NCBI GenBank assembly: GCA_031275825.1
Contig: JAISOH010000072.1
Span: 1 to 40,773, forward strand
DNA: 40,773 nt
DNA from: Prevotellaceae bacterium
Lineage (GTDB): Bacteria; Bacteroidota; Bacteroidia; Bacteroidales; UBA932
Reading direction: 5' to 3'
A program made the translations under genes and the position numbers. Each line of letters begins with the position of its first letter. Positions within the stretch are counted from its first letter, which is position 1. Shown one piece after another: positions 1-7,781 of this stretch. Below the pieces are notes generated by a model. The model was not told the origin of the DNA and ran no database searches. It saw nothing but the letters and a program-made list of their open reading frames with translations.

Positions 1-53
1 GTCTCCAAATGAGACTTTTCTTCTTCAGACAGTGTTACTTTGTACTTTTTCAT
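1..53 (-). CDS. IS630-like transposase, N-terminal fragment (cut by window edge)
   Basis: Only the first 17 codons lie in the window, reading MKKYKVTLSEEEKSHLE on the minus strand. This resembles the start of IS630-family transposases, whose N-terminal helix-turn-helix region often begins KYKVTLT-EEER. The ATG sits about 18 bases downstream of a TATCTTTG -7 box, so expression from its own promoter is plausible. The rest of the gene and one end of the element are outside the window, and I could not identify the inner terminal inverted repeat. The family call rests on a short peptide and is an inference. Confidence 0.5.
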   Translation of the reverse strand, partial: MKKYKVTLSEEEKSHLE

Positions 54-70
54 TGCTGTTTTTTTGAATG

Positions 71-101
71 CAAAGATACAACATTTTTAAGACTTTCTAA
101 A
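71..101 (-). promoter_or_regulatory. Promoter of the IS630-like transposase
   Basis: On the minus strand a TATCTTTG box (71-78) is preceded, 19 bases upstream, by TTTA (98-101). This matches the Bacteroidota consensus TTTG-N19-TAnnTTTG. Transcription would start near base 64, giving a leader of about ten bases before the ATG. Confidence 0.5.
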
Positions 102-174
102 TATGACACGACACTACTTCTTGTTTTAAGTCTATATTCGGTTTATTCAGACTGTTTTAGCCTGTTCTTATTTT

Positions 175-201
175 AAGTCCGGCGTCGGCAAATACGGACT
201 T
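175..201. terminator. Hairpin between the structured RNA and the transposase
   Basis: AAGTCCG (175-181) and CGGACTT (195-201) form a 7-bp stem around a 13-base loop. It lies downstream of the candidate structured RNA on the minus strand and could stop or process that transcript. The trailing T-tract on the minus strand is poor, so terminator function is uncertain. Confidence 0.3.
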
Positions 202-234
202 TTGTCCTCAAATTTCAATTTCAAATACGCACAT

Positions 235-438
235 AAAAAAAGCGCGGACAAACTCTAACATATATCCGTACTTGAGGTTCTAGACTACCTAAACGACCAA
301 ATAAATTGAGTAAAGCCCACGCCGGGTACAGCGTGAGCGTCATCGCATTACTCTTGGTCGTTTCGAAATTGTCTAGATTTCAAGTACCGAAGTGTAAGCT
401 AAACGCTTTTTCCAATAAAAACTTAAAATGTGCGTATT
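235..438 (-). ncRNA. Candidate structured RNA, 6S-like
   Basis: This non-coding stretch folds into a long rod. Nested stems on the minus strand are AAAAAGCG/CGCTTTTT (404-411 with 237-244), TACTTGA with TCAAGTA, TCTAGAC/GTCTAGA, AAACGACCAA/TTGGTCGTTT, GAGTAA/TTACTC and a terminal CTCACGC/GCGTGGG hairpin. The outer parts leave a large asymmetric bubble. An outermost pair, ATGTGCGTATT/AATACGCACAT (428-438 with 224-234), encloses everything. A near-perfect promoter at 488-518 puts the 5' end near 481, and a T7 run at 241-235 gives a plausible 3' end. A closing stem, central bubble and terminal stem of about 180 nt is the architecture of 6S RNA, which sequesters RNA polymerase, so that is the preferred reading. 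A different structured RNA or a MITE-like palindrome remains possible. Confidence 0.5.
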
Positions 439-487
439 GTTTGCCTGTTTTTTAATTCATAAGCATTCAACATTTACATTATGAATG

Positions 488-518
488 CAAAGGTATAATA
501 ATAATTAACAAAAACAAA
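488..518 (-). promoter_or_regulatory. Near-consensus Bacteroidota promoter for the structured RNA
   Basis: On the minus strand TTTG (515-518) is followed by exactly 19 bases and then TACCTTTG (488-495). It fits the phylum consensus TTTG-N19-TAnnTTTG at every fixed position. No ORF of note follows on this strand before the transposase, which supports a non-coding transcript starting near base 481. Confidence 0.65.
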
Positions 519-543
519 AAAATCGAAACTTTTTAAATTGCAA

Positions 544-575
544 TTTGCTGTTATCTCAAAAAATATCTAATTTTG
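544..575 (+). promoter_or_regulatory. Promoter of the sigma-54-type regulator operon
   Basis: TTTG at 544-547, a 20-base spacer and TAATTTTG at 568-575 match the Bacteroidota sigma-A promoter form. The expected start near 582 leaves a leader of about 48 bases. It is divergent from the promoter at 488-518, with about 26 bases between the two -33 elements. Confidence 0.6.
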
Positions 576-629
576 CAAATTGTTTATAATATTATAGACA
601 GAATATATTGATTTGATTATAACCTTATT

Positions 630-1838
630 ATGACAACAGACATACAACAAGTTAAGCAGCGTTTCGGAATAATCGGCAATAATCCCGAACTCAACAGAGC
701 ACTGGATATTGCCTGTCAGGTTGCTCCTACGGATTTGTCGGTGCTTATTACAGGAGAAAGCGGCGTCGGCAAGGAATTTTTTCCACAGGTAATACATAAT
801 TTGAGTTTGCGTAAACACAACAGATATATTGCTGTAAACTGCGGAGCAATTCCCGAAGGAACAATAGATTCCGAACTTTTCGGACACGAAAAAGGCTCGT
901 TTACCGATGCAAAAGAAACCCGTAAAGGTTATTTTGAAGTTGCCGACAACGGAACTATTTTTCTTGACGAAGTTGCCGAATTGCCGTTATCAACGCAAGT
1001 AAGACTGTTGCGCGTTCTTGAATCGGGCGAATTTATGAAAGTAGGTTCATCGGCTGTTCAAAAAACAAACGTAAGAGTAATTGCCGCAACAAATGTAAAT
1101 TTATCTCATGCCATACAAAACGGACGTTTTCGCGAAGACTTGTATTATCGTTTGAACACTATTCCCATAAATATTCCTCCTCTGCGCGAACGCAAGGATG
1201 ACATATATCTGCTATTCAGAAAATTTGCCGCCGATTTTGCTGAAAAATACAGAATGCCGGTCATTTCGCTGACCGCCGAAGCCCGTGCGCTGCTTGAAAA
1301 TTACGACTGGCGAGGAAACATAAGACAATTGAAAAATATTACCGAACAACTGTCAATAATTGAAGAATCGCGTGAAATTGACGAAAATACATTGAGTAAT
1401 TACTTGCCGAATCAATCTTCGGCTTTGCCCGTGATTTACGGAAAAGGCAACAACAGCAATTCGTTTGACACTGAACGCGAAATTCTTTACAAAATACTGT
1501 TTGAAATGAAAGCCGACATGAGCGAACTGAAAAAAGTGGTTCACGATTTGAGCCTTGGACGTACGGCAACATATTATCCTACCGAAGTTAAAAACGATTT
1601 TACCCAAACAAATATCGTAACTTCGGCAAATCCCGCATCGATAAATATCACGGCAAAACACAAAAATATTACCGAAACCGAAGAAATTGTAGATGAATCG
1701 CTTTCGATTGATGAAAAAGAAATAGAACTTATACGTAAAGCTCTCGAAAAATATAACGGTAAACGAAAACAGGCGGCAAATGAACTCGGAATATCGGAAC
1801 GTACGCTTTACAGAAAAATAAAAGAACATAATATTTAA
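630..1838 (+). CDS. Sigma-54-dependent-type transcriptional regulator (AAA+ and Fis HTH)
   Basis: This is an enhancer-binding-protein-like ATPase of 402 residues with no N-terminal receiver or sensor domain. The AAA+ domain starts near residue 12, with Walker A GESGVGKE at 42-49 and Walker B in TIFLDEVAE near 109-117. The arginine finger region lies in REDLYYRLNTIPINIPPLRER. The C-terminus is a Fis-type helix-turn-helix (KRKQAANELGISERTLYRKI). The sigma-54 contact loop, normally GAFTGA, reads GSFTDA at 89-94. It leads an operon with lptE (8-base gap), a TPR-like gene and secG, an order I recall as conserved in the phylum. Its targets cannot be told from the sequence. Confidence 0.85.
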   Translation: MTTDIQQVKQRFGIIGNNPELNRALDIACQVAPTDLSVLITGESGVGKEFFPQVIHNLSLRKHNRYIAVNCGAIPEGTIDSELFGHEKGSFTDAKETRKGYFEVADNGTIFLDEVAELPLSTQVRLLRVLESGEFMKVGSSAVQKTNVRVIAATNVNLSHAIQNGRFREDLYYRLNTIPINIPPLRERKDDIYLLFRKFAADFAEKYRMPVISLTAEARALLENYDWRGNIRQLKNITEQLSIIEESREIDENTLSNYLPNQSSALPVIYGKGNNSNSFDTEREILYKILFEMKADMSELKKVVHDLSLGRTATYYPTEVKNDFTQTNIVTSANPASINITAKHKNITETEEIVDESLSIDEKEIELIRKALEKYNGKRKQAANELGISERTLYRKIKEHNI

Positions 1839-1846
1839 ATCGTAAA

Positions 1847-2359
1847 ATGAAAAAAAATCAAATCAAAATATACCTTTCGCCGGTTTTATTTGCATGTATA
1901 ATGACAACTTCATGCGGAATTTATTCGTTTACGGGAGCATCTTACGGAGCGGCAAAAACGGTGAGCATAGATTATTTTCAAAATATTGCGCCAATAGTAA
2001 TACCCATGCTCGGTACCACATTTAACGAAGCATTGAGAGAAAAATTTGTAAAACAGACACCTTTGACTCTTGTTACAAAAGATGCCGACCTTGAATTTGA
2101 AGGCGAAATTCGCGACTATTCGGTAAGTTCGATAGCAGTAACAGCCGACGAAATTGCTTCACAAAACCGGCTGACAATTAAAGTACACGTGAAATTTACA
2201 AACAAACTTGATGAAAAATGGAGTTTTGACAAGGATTTTTCGGCTTACGAAGATTTTGAAAGCTCGCAAAGCTTGAACAGCGTTCAGGATGACCTTATAA
2301 AAACCATAGTTGATAAACTTATTGAAGATATTTTTAACTCATCTGTCGCAAACTGGTAA
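1847..2359 (+). CDS. lptE: LptE-family outer-membrane lipoprotein
   Basis: A 170-residue lipoprotein whose signal ends at the lipobox TTSC, with lipidated Cys at residue 23. The body (CGIYSFTGASYGAAKTVSIDYFQN...) matches the LptE/RlpB family of Bacteroidota. LptE plugs and assembles the LptD translocon that delivers lipopolysaccharide to the outer leaflet. The gene starts 8 bases after the regulator and ends 5 bases before the next gene, so the three are almost certainly co-transcribed. No lptD is present in the window. Confidence 0.8.
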   Translation: MKKNQIKIYLSPVLFACIMTTSCGIYSFTGASYGAAKTVSIDYFQNIAPIVIPMLGTTFNEALREKFVKQTPLTLVTKDADLEFEGEIRDYSVSSIAVTADEIASQNRLTIKVHVKFTNKLDEKWSFDKDFSAYEDFESSQSLNSVQDDLIKTIVDKLIEDIFNSSVANW

Positions 2360-2364
2360 AATTT

Positions 2365-3018
2365 ATGAACGCATCAAATTTAATATCAATAATGAACATG
2401 GAATACAAACCATCCGAAAAATGTTTGCAGACATTGCAAAATATGATTGCCGACAATCCATGGTTTTCCATAGGACGTCAATTACTGGCAAAAGAAATTC
2501 AGCGACTCGAAAAACCTGATTTTGAAAATTATTTGAGCATGGCGGCAATTTACAGTTTAAACCGTGAATTTTTATACAACAGATTGTTTGATTCAACTCA
2601 AATTATTAAAAATAATATTGAATTACAGAATTTTAACATTGAAGAATATCCATCTGACGAAAAAGTCGAAATAGAAAAACAGGCTATATTTGACTATCCC
2701 GTAGCCGATTATTTTGCAAATCAAACCATCGCAGTAAATGAAACAACCGACGATATAGTTGATAAATTTTTAGCATCATCGCAAAAAATATCAATAGAAC
2801 ATAAAGATGAAAAACACGAAGATGGCGAAATAATCGAAAACATAGATACAGAACCGATTACGGAATATGATTTTGTAACCGAGACTTTAGCAAAAATATA
2901 TGCCGAACAGGGTTACATTTCAAAGGCAATTGAAGTTTATGAAAAATTAAGTTTGCAAGATTCAAAAAAAAGTGTTTACTTTGCAGCCCTTATTGAAAAT
3001 TTAAGGAAAAGAAATTAA
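2365..3018 (+). CDS. Hypothetical protein with C-terminal TPR-like segment
   Basis: A 217-residue soluble protein without a signal peptide. The C-terminal part (LAKIYAEQGYISKAIEVYEKLSLQDS, about residues 172-197) has the spacing of a tetratricopeptide repeat. The middle is acidic and low in complexity. It lies between lptE and secG in a tight operon, and such a TPR-containing protein is common at this place in Bacteroidota. TPRs usually mediate protein contacts, so a role in envelope biogenesis is a guess from position only. Confidence 0.65.
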   Translation: MNASNLISIMNMEYKPSEKCLQTLQNMIADNPWFSIGRQLLAKEIQRLEKPDFENYLSMAAIYSLNREFLYNRLFDSTQIIKNNIELQNFNIEEYPSDEKVEIEKQAIFDYPVADYFANQTIAVNETTDDIVDKFLASSQKISIEHKDEKHEDGEIIENIDTEPITEYDFVTETLAKIYAEQGYISKAIEVYEKLSLQDSKKSVYFAALIENLRKRN

Positions 3019-3031
3019 AAATAAATATACG

Positions 3032-3433
3032 ATGTTTTACACAATACTCATTGTTTTAGCAACAATTGTCAGCATTCTGTTAGTATTTACAGTGCTGATT
3101 CAAAACTCAAAAGGCGGCGGGCTTGCCGCAAATTTCGCTTCGGGAAATCAAATTTTCGGAGTGCGTCAAACTGCTGATACACTCGAAAAAGCAACATGGT
3201 ATTTATCAATCACTCTCGGTTTGATTTGCATTATTGCAACGCTTAATCCGCCGTCCTCAGAAAGAGGAGTCATAAACACAAGAACCGAATCTGTTATTCA
3301 GCAAAATGTAATGCAAAATCCCGCAGCCCAACCCGAATTTGGAATAGAACAAACACAACCCGAAGAACAGCAAAATGCGCAACAAACCCAACAGCAGGAA
3401 CAAACACAGTTGCAGGATAATGCAACCGAGTAA
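3032..3433 (+). CDS. secG: Preprotein translocase subunit SecG
   Basis: SecG is the small non-essential subunit of the SecYEG channel that helps SecA-driven export. The 133-residue protein has two membrane segments (about 2-22 and 54-72) separated by the conserved loop IQNSKGGGLAANFASGNQIFGVRQTADTLEKATW. The C-terminal 50 residues form a glutamine-rich tail (QPEEQQNAQQTQQQEQTQ), a common extension in Bacteroidota SecG. It is the last gene of the 630-3433 operon and is followed by a strong intrinsic terminator. Confidence 0.92.
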   Translation: MFYTILIVLATIVSILLVFTVLIQNSKGGGLAANFASGNQIFGVRQTADTLEKATWYLSITLGLICIIATLNPPSSERGVINTRTESVIQQNVMQNPAAQPEFGIEQTQPEEQQNAQQTQQQEQTQLQDNATE

Positions 3434-3461
3434 ATAGATTTTTTTATACATTATTTTTATG

Positions 3462-3498
3462 AAATACCGATACTTTTATGTATCGGTATTTTTTTTAA
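3462..3498 (+). terminator. Intrinsic terminator after secG
   Basis: A perfect 12-bp stem AAATACCGATAC/GTATCGGTATTT (3462-3473 and 3480-3491) with a TTTTAT loop, followed by a run of Ts. It cleanly ends the regulator-lptE-secG operon. Confidence 0.85.
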
Positions 3499-3585
3499 TT
3501 CGCAGAAACAAACCCGTATATCCACAGTATGCAAAATAAAAACAAAATATTTTGATTATACTTACTATTATTTCGCAAAAAATTG

Positions 3586-3593
3586 TACTTTTG
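3586..3593 (+). promoter_or_regulatory. -7 box upstream of the DUF3857 gene pair
   Basis: TACTTTTG at 3586-3593 matches TAnnTTTG. I see no good TTTG at the expected -33 distance. The predicted start near 3600 lies 24 bases before the ATG at 3624. Confidence 0.45.
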
Positions 3594-3623
3594 TAAACTT
3601 AAATCATCAAATATGTTAAGACT

Positions 3624-5561
3624 ATGAAAAGAACAGTAATTTTATTGATAGCAATATTGTTTTTGCAGCCTGTTTCGGCTCATGATTTTTCGCGAAAATT
3701 TGGCAAGATAACCAAAGACGAACTTGAAATGACGGCATACGACCATGCGCCTGATGCCGAAGCGGTTATTTTATACGAAACTGTTGATATATATTACAAT
3801 GTTTTTAAATCTATCAATATTGTTTACGAATATAAAATAAAAATCAAAGTATTGAAAAAAGAAGGAACAGCGTGGGGCGATGGCGAAATTATTTTGTACA
3901 ACAGAGGCTCGGCTGACGAATTTTTGTCGGGACTGGATGCATCATCATATAACCTTGCAGATGGAAAAATTGTAGAAAGCAAATTAAAAAAAGATTATAT
4001 TTTCAAGGAAAAAATAGATGAAAAACGTACGCGCGTAAAATTTTCAATACCTGAAGTACAGGCAGGTTCGGTGATTGAATACAGATATAAAATCACATCA
4101 GATTATATTTATTCGATTCCCGATTTAAATGTGCAACATTCGATACCTGTAATGTACAGCAAATTCAATGTTACGGTTCCCGAATATTTCAAATTCGATT
4201 TGAACGTTAAAGGTTATTACAGATTAAATATACAGCGTGAATCCGGAAGTTATAATTCGGGAGGAATTTTTTTTAACACAAGTATCGTTTCATGTGAAGC
4301 CGAACATGTTCCCGCATTAAAAGACGATTCATATATATGGCATCTCGATGATTTTAGAACAAAAGTTGAATTTGAACTTTCGGCAATCGCAATTCCGGGA
4401 CAGATTATAAAGTCATACTCAAATACATGGAAAGCGGTGAATGAAACTCTTGATAAATCTGATTTCAGTTCCGGTTTGAAAACATCATATCCTTTCAAAA
4501 AAGAAGTAGCAGCAATAAAAGAATCCACTGTTAGCGACAAAGAAAAAATAAGAAATATATTAAAACTCGTACAGTCGAAAATGAAATACAACGGCAAATA
4601 TTCTTTACTGTCAAACAGTCCGCGTCAAGCGGCGGAAAAAGGCACAGGTTCAAGCGCCGATATTAATTTTGTATTACATTCGGCTTTGCGCGATGCCGGT
4701 TTTGATGTTGTTCCAGTTTTATTAAATCCACGCAGTTACGGACGCTTGCCTCTGGCTAAACCGACAATAGACAAAATAAATACTTTCATTGTTCGAGTAA
4801 CATTAAACGATGAATATTTATATCTGGATGGCACAAACATTCATTCCGATATTAATGTGTTACCTCCAAATTTACTTGTTGACAGAGCAAGAATCTATAA
4901 AATAAACGATGAAAGCGGATGGGTTAATCTGACAAACATTTCAGAAAGCACATTGTCAATATATGTTAGAGGAAATATCAGCGACAAAGATGAACTTTCG
5001 GGAACCGTACACAGGATATATACAAATCAGGCTGCATATTCTTTTGCAAATAAATATGAGAACTATAATACAAAAGAAGAATATATTGAAGCAATAGAAA
5101 AAGAATTTTCGATAACAGTAAATAATATTGAAGTCAAAGGTCTCGATTCGACAGTTATAACCGAAATTATTTCATTTACATCAACATTAAATTCTACCGG
5201 CGAGTACATTTATTTGAATTCTACCGTTTTTCCTTTCATGTCTGAAAATAAATTAAAGCAGCAGGAAAGAATTTTACCCGTAGAATTTAATCATCAGATA
5301 AAGTATAATATAACTTGCGGAATTATTCTTCCGCCAAATTATGCTTTAGAAGAAAAACCGGAAAACATTAACCTGTCGGCTTGCGAAAACGGCGTGAAAT
5401 ATACGTATATATCGCAGGCAACATTTAATAGTGTGCAGATGAAATTTTCTTATGCTGTTGACAGACTGATTTTTGCCACGCATGAATATAAAGATTTAAG
5501 CGCTTTTTATGGAATGCTGACACAAATGAGCAACAGTCAGATTGTAATTAAAAAAAATTAA
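3624..5561 (+). CDS. DUF3857 / degenerate transglutaminase-fold exported protein
   Basis: A 645-residue exported protein with a Sec signal ending near residue 19 (LQPVSA). The N-terminal part (about 45-240) is DUF3857-like and a transglutaminase-like core follows at about 300-405. The position where active relatives carry the catalytic Cys (GDC) reads GTGSSADIN here, with Ser at 343-344, and the usual His site reads INTFIV. Asp402 (LYLDGTN) is kept. It is therefore probably a non-catalytic member of the family. The stop codon is 4 bases before the start of the intact paralogue, so the two proteins are co-expressed and may work together in the periplasm. Substrate unknown. Confidence 0.75.
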   Translation: MKRTVILLIAILFLQPVSAHDFSRKFGKITKDELEMTAYDHAPDAEAVILYETVDIYYNVFKSINIVYEYKIKIKVLKKEGTAWGDGEIILYNRGSADEFLSGLDASSYNLADGKIVESKLKKDYIFKEKIDEKRTRVKFSIPEVQAGSVIEYRYKITSDYIYSIPDLNVQHSIPVMYSKFNVTVPEYFKFDLNVKGYYRLNIQRESGSYNSGGIFFNTSIVSCEAEHVPALKDDSYIWHLDDFRTKVEFELSAIAIPGQIIKSYSNTWKAVNETLDKSDFSSGLKTSYPFKKEVAAIKESTVSDKEKIRNILKLVQSKMKYNGKYSLLSNSPRQAAEKGTGSSADINFVLHSALRDAGFDVVPVLLNPRSYGRLPLAKPTIDKINTFIVRVTLNDEYLYLDGTNIHSDINVLPPNLLVDRARIYKINDESGWVNLTNISESTLSIYVRGNISDKDELSGTVHRIYTNQAAYSFANKYENYNTKEEYIEAIEKEFSITVNNIEVKGLDSTVITEIISFTSTLNSTGEYIYLNSTVFPFMSENKLKQQERILPVEFNHQIKYNITCGIILPPNYALEEKPENINLSACENGVKYTYISQATFNSVQMKFSYAVDRLIFATHEYKDLSAFYGMLTQMSNSQIVIKKN

Positions 5562-5565
5562 TAAA

Positions 5566-7449
5566 ATGAAAAACAACTTTTTAATTGTAACTGTATTTTT
5601 ATTTGCATCCATAAATGTTCCGGCGCAAAATTATGCAGCAGACAATATTCCCGAAGATTTGAAAAAAAACAGTAACGCAGTTGTTCGTTACAGTTATACG
5701 GAATTTGTTTACAACGATATAAAATCGGCGACAGAAAAAAATATTTATGTAATAACAATATTAAACAGACAGGGAGACGATTTGTCCGAATTTGTTTGCT
5801 ATGGCGACAAATTCCGAAATCTGAAAAGTTTTTCGGGCGAAATTTATGACAGAGATGGAAAATTAATACGCAAAATAAAACGGTCGGAAATTAAAGAAAC
5901 CGAATATTCCAAACATTTGGCATCCGACAGCAAATATTATTTTCTGTCGCCGCAAACTTCCTACTATCCATACACAATAAAATATGAATATGAAACAGAA
6001 TGGAAAAACGGCATTTTATCTTTTCCTGTATTTTCGCCCGTTTCAACATATAATGTTTCATTAGAAAGAGCAGTATATAAGTTGTCGCTTCCGAAAAACT
6101 GCGAATATTTATCAAAAAATCTGAATACCGATATAAAACCGATTATCAGCAACAGCGGAGCATCTGATATTTGCGAATGGACGCTTGATAATTTTGCTGC
6201 AATCAAATCCGAACCTTTTTCGCCGCCGGCAAGCGAAATTTTTCCATTGATATATCTTACCCCAAGCAATTTTTACTACGACAATACAACAGGAAATCAA
6301 AACGGTTGGGAAAATTACGGAAAATGGCAGTGGTCGCTGTTGCAGGGCAGAGATTTGTTGCCATCCGAATTGAAACAGAAAATATCGGATATTACAAAAG
6401 GATTGACAGATCGCGAAAAAGTGAAAGCGCTTTACGATTATCTCGGCAAACATACGCGATATGTAAGTATCCAGCTTGGAATAGGCGGTTTGCAGCCAAT
6501 GACTGCCGAAGAAGTTTACAGAAACAAATTCGGCGATTGCAAAGCGCTTTCAAATTTTATGAAAGCAATGCTGCAAGAATGTGGAATAGAATCTTATTAT
6601 ACCGAAATAAGCGTTAAAAACAAACGAATATTTAAAGATTACGCATCAGCATTGCAAACAAATCATGTGATACTTCAAGTTCCTCTCGAAAACGAAACTG
6701 TCTGGCTTGAATGTACAAATCCCGAAATTCCTTTCGGATACGTTCACGAAGATATTGCAGGACACGATGCATTGGTTTATAAAAACGGAACTGCACATTT
6801 TGTTACGCTTCCTCAAAATCCGGATTCGCTGAACCTGATGAAACAAAATATTACAGTCAATATCAGCGATGATGGTTTTGCCGGCGTTCATGTCGACAAA
6901 CATTATGAATTACAGCAATATGAAAGTATTGCAAGTATTGTAAAACTTGAAGAAAAAGACAAAATAAACCGTTTGCAGAAAATGATTGACTTACCTCTTT
7001 CAACAATAAAGAATTTAAAAATTAACGAATATAAAAATTCCACACCTGTTATACATATTGACTTTGATGTTGATGTTCACAAATACGGAAATATTTCGGG
7101 AAGCAGATTTTTTATTCCTGTAAATCCATTCAATAAAAATTCGTTCAAGCCTGACAAAGAACGCAATATGGATATATCAATAACACGCGGTTATAAAGAT
7201 ATTGATACGATAATTGTAAATTTTCCGGCAGCCATGACTGTTGAAGCAATGCCCAAACCAATATCCGAAAAATCGGATTTTGGCGAATGCATTTTTGATA
7301 TAAAATACGAAAAAGGAAAAATCCAAATTATTCAAATTTTCTTTTTGCGTTCGGGAAATTATCCCAAAGAAAAATACGAAGAATTTTTAACCTTTATGAA
7401 AAACATTTCAAAAATCGAAAGTTCAAAAATAGTTCTTAAAAGGCAGTGA
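5566..7449 (+). CDS. DUF3857 and transglutaminase-like exported protein, catalytic triad present
   Basis: A 627-residue exported protein (signal MKNNFLIVTVFLFASINVPAQ) with an N-terminal DUF3857 region and a transglutaminase/cysteine-protease-like core. The core shows Cys325 in NKFGDCKALSNFM, His367 in TNHVIL and an acidic residue in VWLECTN (Glu382), which form the expected Cys-His-Asp/Glu triad. It follows its degenerate paralogue by 4 bases. Family members may cleave or crosslink peptide bonds, but no substrate is visible. The roughly 300 bases downstream hold only the topA promoter. Confidence 0.8.
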   Translation: MKNNFLIVTVFLFASINVPAQNYAADNIPEDLKKNSNAVVRYSYTEFVYNDIKSATEKNIYVITILNRQGDDLSEFVCYGDKFRNLKSFSGEIYDRDGKLIRKIKRSEIKETEYSKHLASDSKYYFLSPQTSYYPYTIKYEYETEWKNGILSFPVFSPVSTYNVSLERAVYKLSLPKNCEYLSKNLNTDIKPIISNSGASDICEWTLDNFAAIKSEPFSPPASEIFPLIYLTPSNFYYDNTTGNQNGWENYGKWQWSLLQGRDLLPSELKQKISDITKGLTDREKVKALYDYLGKHTRYVSIQLGIGGLQPMTAEEVYRNKFGDCKALSNFMKAMLQECGIESYYTEISVKNKRIFKDYASALQTNHVILQVPLENETVWLECTNPEIPFGYVHEDIAGHDALVYKNGTAHFVTLPQNPDSLNLMKQNITVNISDDGFAGVHVDKHYELQQYESIASIVKLEEKDKINRLQKMIDLPLSTIKNLKINEYKNSTPVIHIDFDVDVHKYGNISGSRFFIPVNPFNKNSFKPDKERNMDISITRGYKDIDTIIVNFPAAMTVEAMPKPISEKSDFGECIFDIKYEKGKIQIIQIFFLRSGNYPKEKYEEFLTFMKNISKIESSKIVLKRQ

Positions 7450-7636
7450 TATAATTTATTGCGTGGTTGATATTGCTAACATGACATTTTGCCGTATGTA
7501 AATAAATAAATTTACAAGCAAATTTAAACATTTTATTAATAATTTTAAAAACCTAAAATAATATTGTATGATATTAATTATAAGCAATATGAACATCCGA
7601 CAAATGTCAGATTTTCGATTTTGGCAAAAAAATTTT

Positions 7637-7667
7637 TTTGAACATTATTTTTTTTGTTTTTACTTTG
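7637..7667 (+). promoter_or_regulatory. Promoter of topA
   Basis: TTTG at 7637-7640, a spacer of 19 bases and TTACTTTG at 7660-7667 match the phylum consensus except for one base of the -7 box. The start would be near 7674. The rest of the 7450-7745 intergenic stretch is AT-rich with no other signal that I can support. Confidence 0.5.
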
Positions 7668-7729
7668 TAGAAAAATTTGCTCCGAAATTTAATGAATGGG
7701 AGTTAAAATATTTATAAAAACAAACAAAA

Positions 7730-7765
7730 AGGTTCTTTTTGCTTTATGAAAACAACAAAGAACCT
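7730..7765 (+). promoter_or_regulatory. Leader hairpin at the topA start
   Basis: AGGTTCTTT (7730-7738) and AAAGAACCT (7757-7765) form a perfect 9-bp stem. Its 18-base loop contains the upstream in-frame ATG at 7746. The hairpin would hide that ATG and leave the ATG at 7782 free, which favours the downstream start. Alternatively it could act as a translation control element for topA. Confidence 0.45.
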
Positions 7766-7781
7766 GCAAAAAATACTCTTA

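Noticed and set aside
567-887. 106-residue minus ORF over the regulator start, and other antisense ORFs of the track
   Set aside because: They are frame shadows of well-supported genes, without family resemblance.
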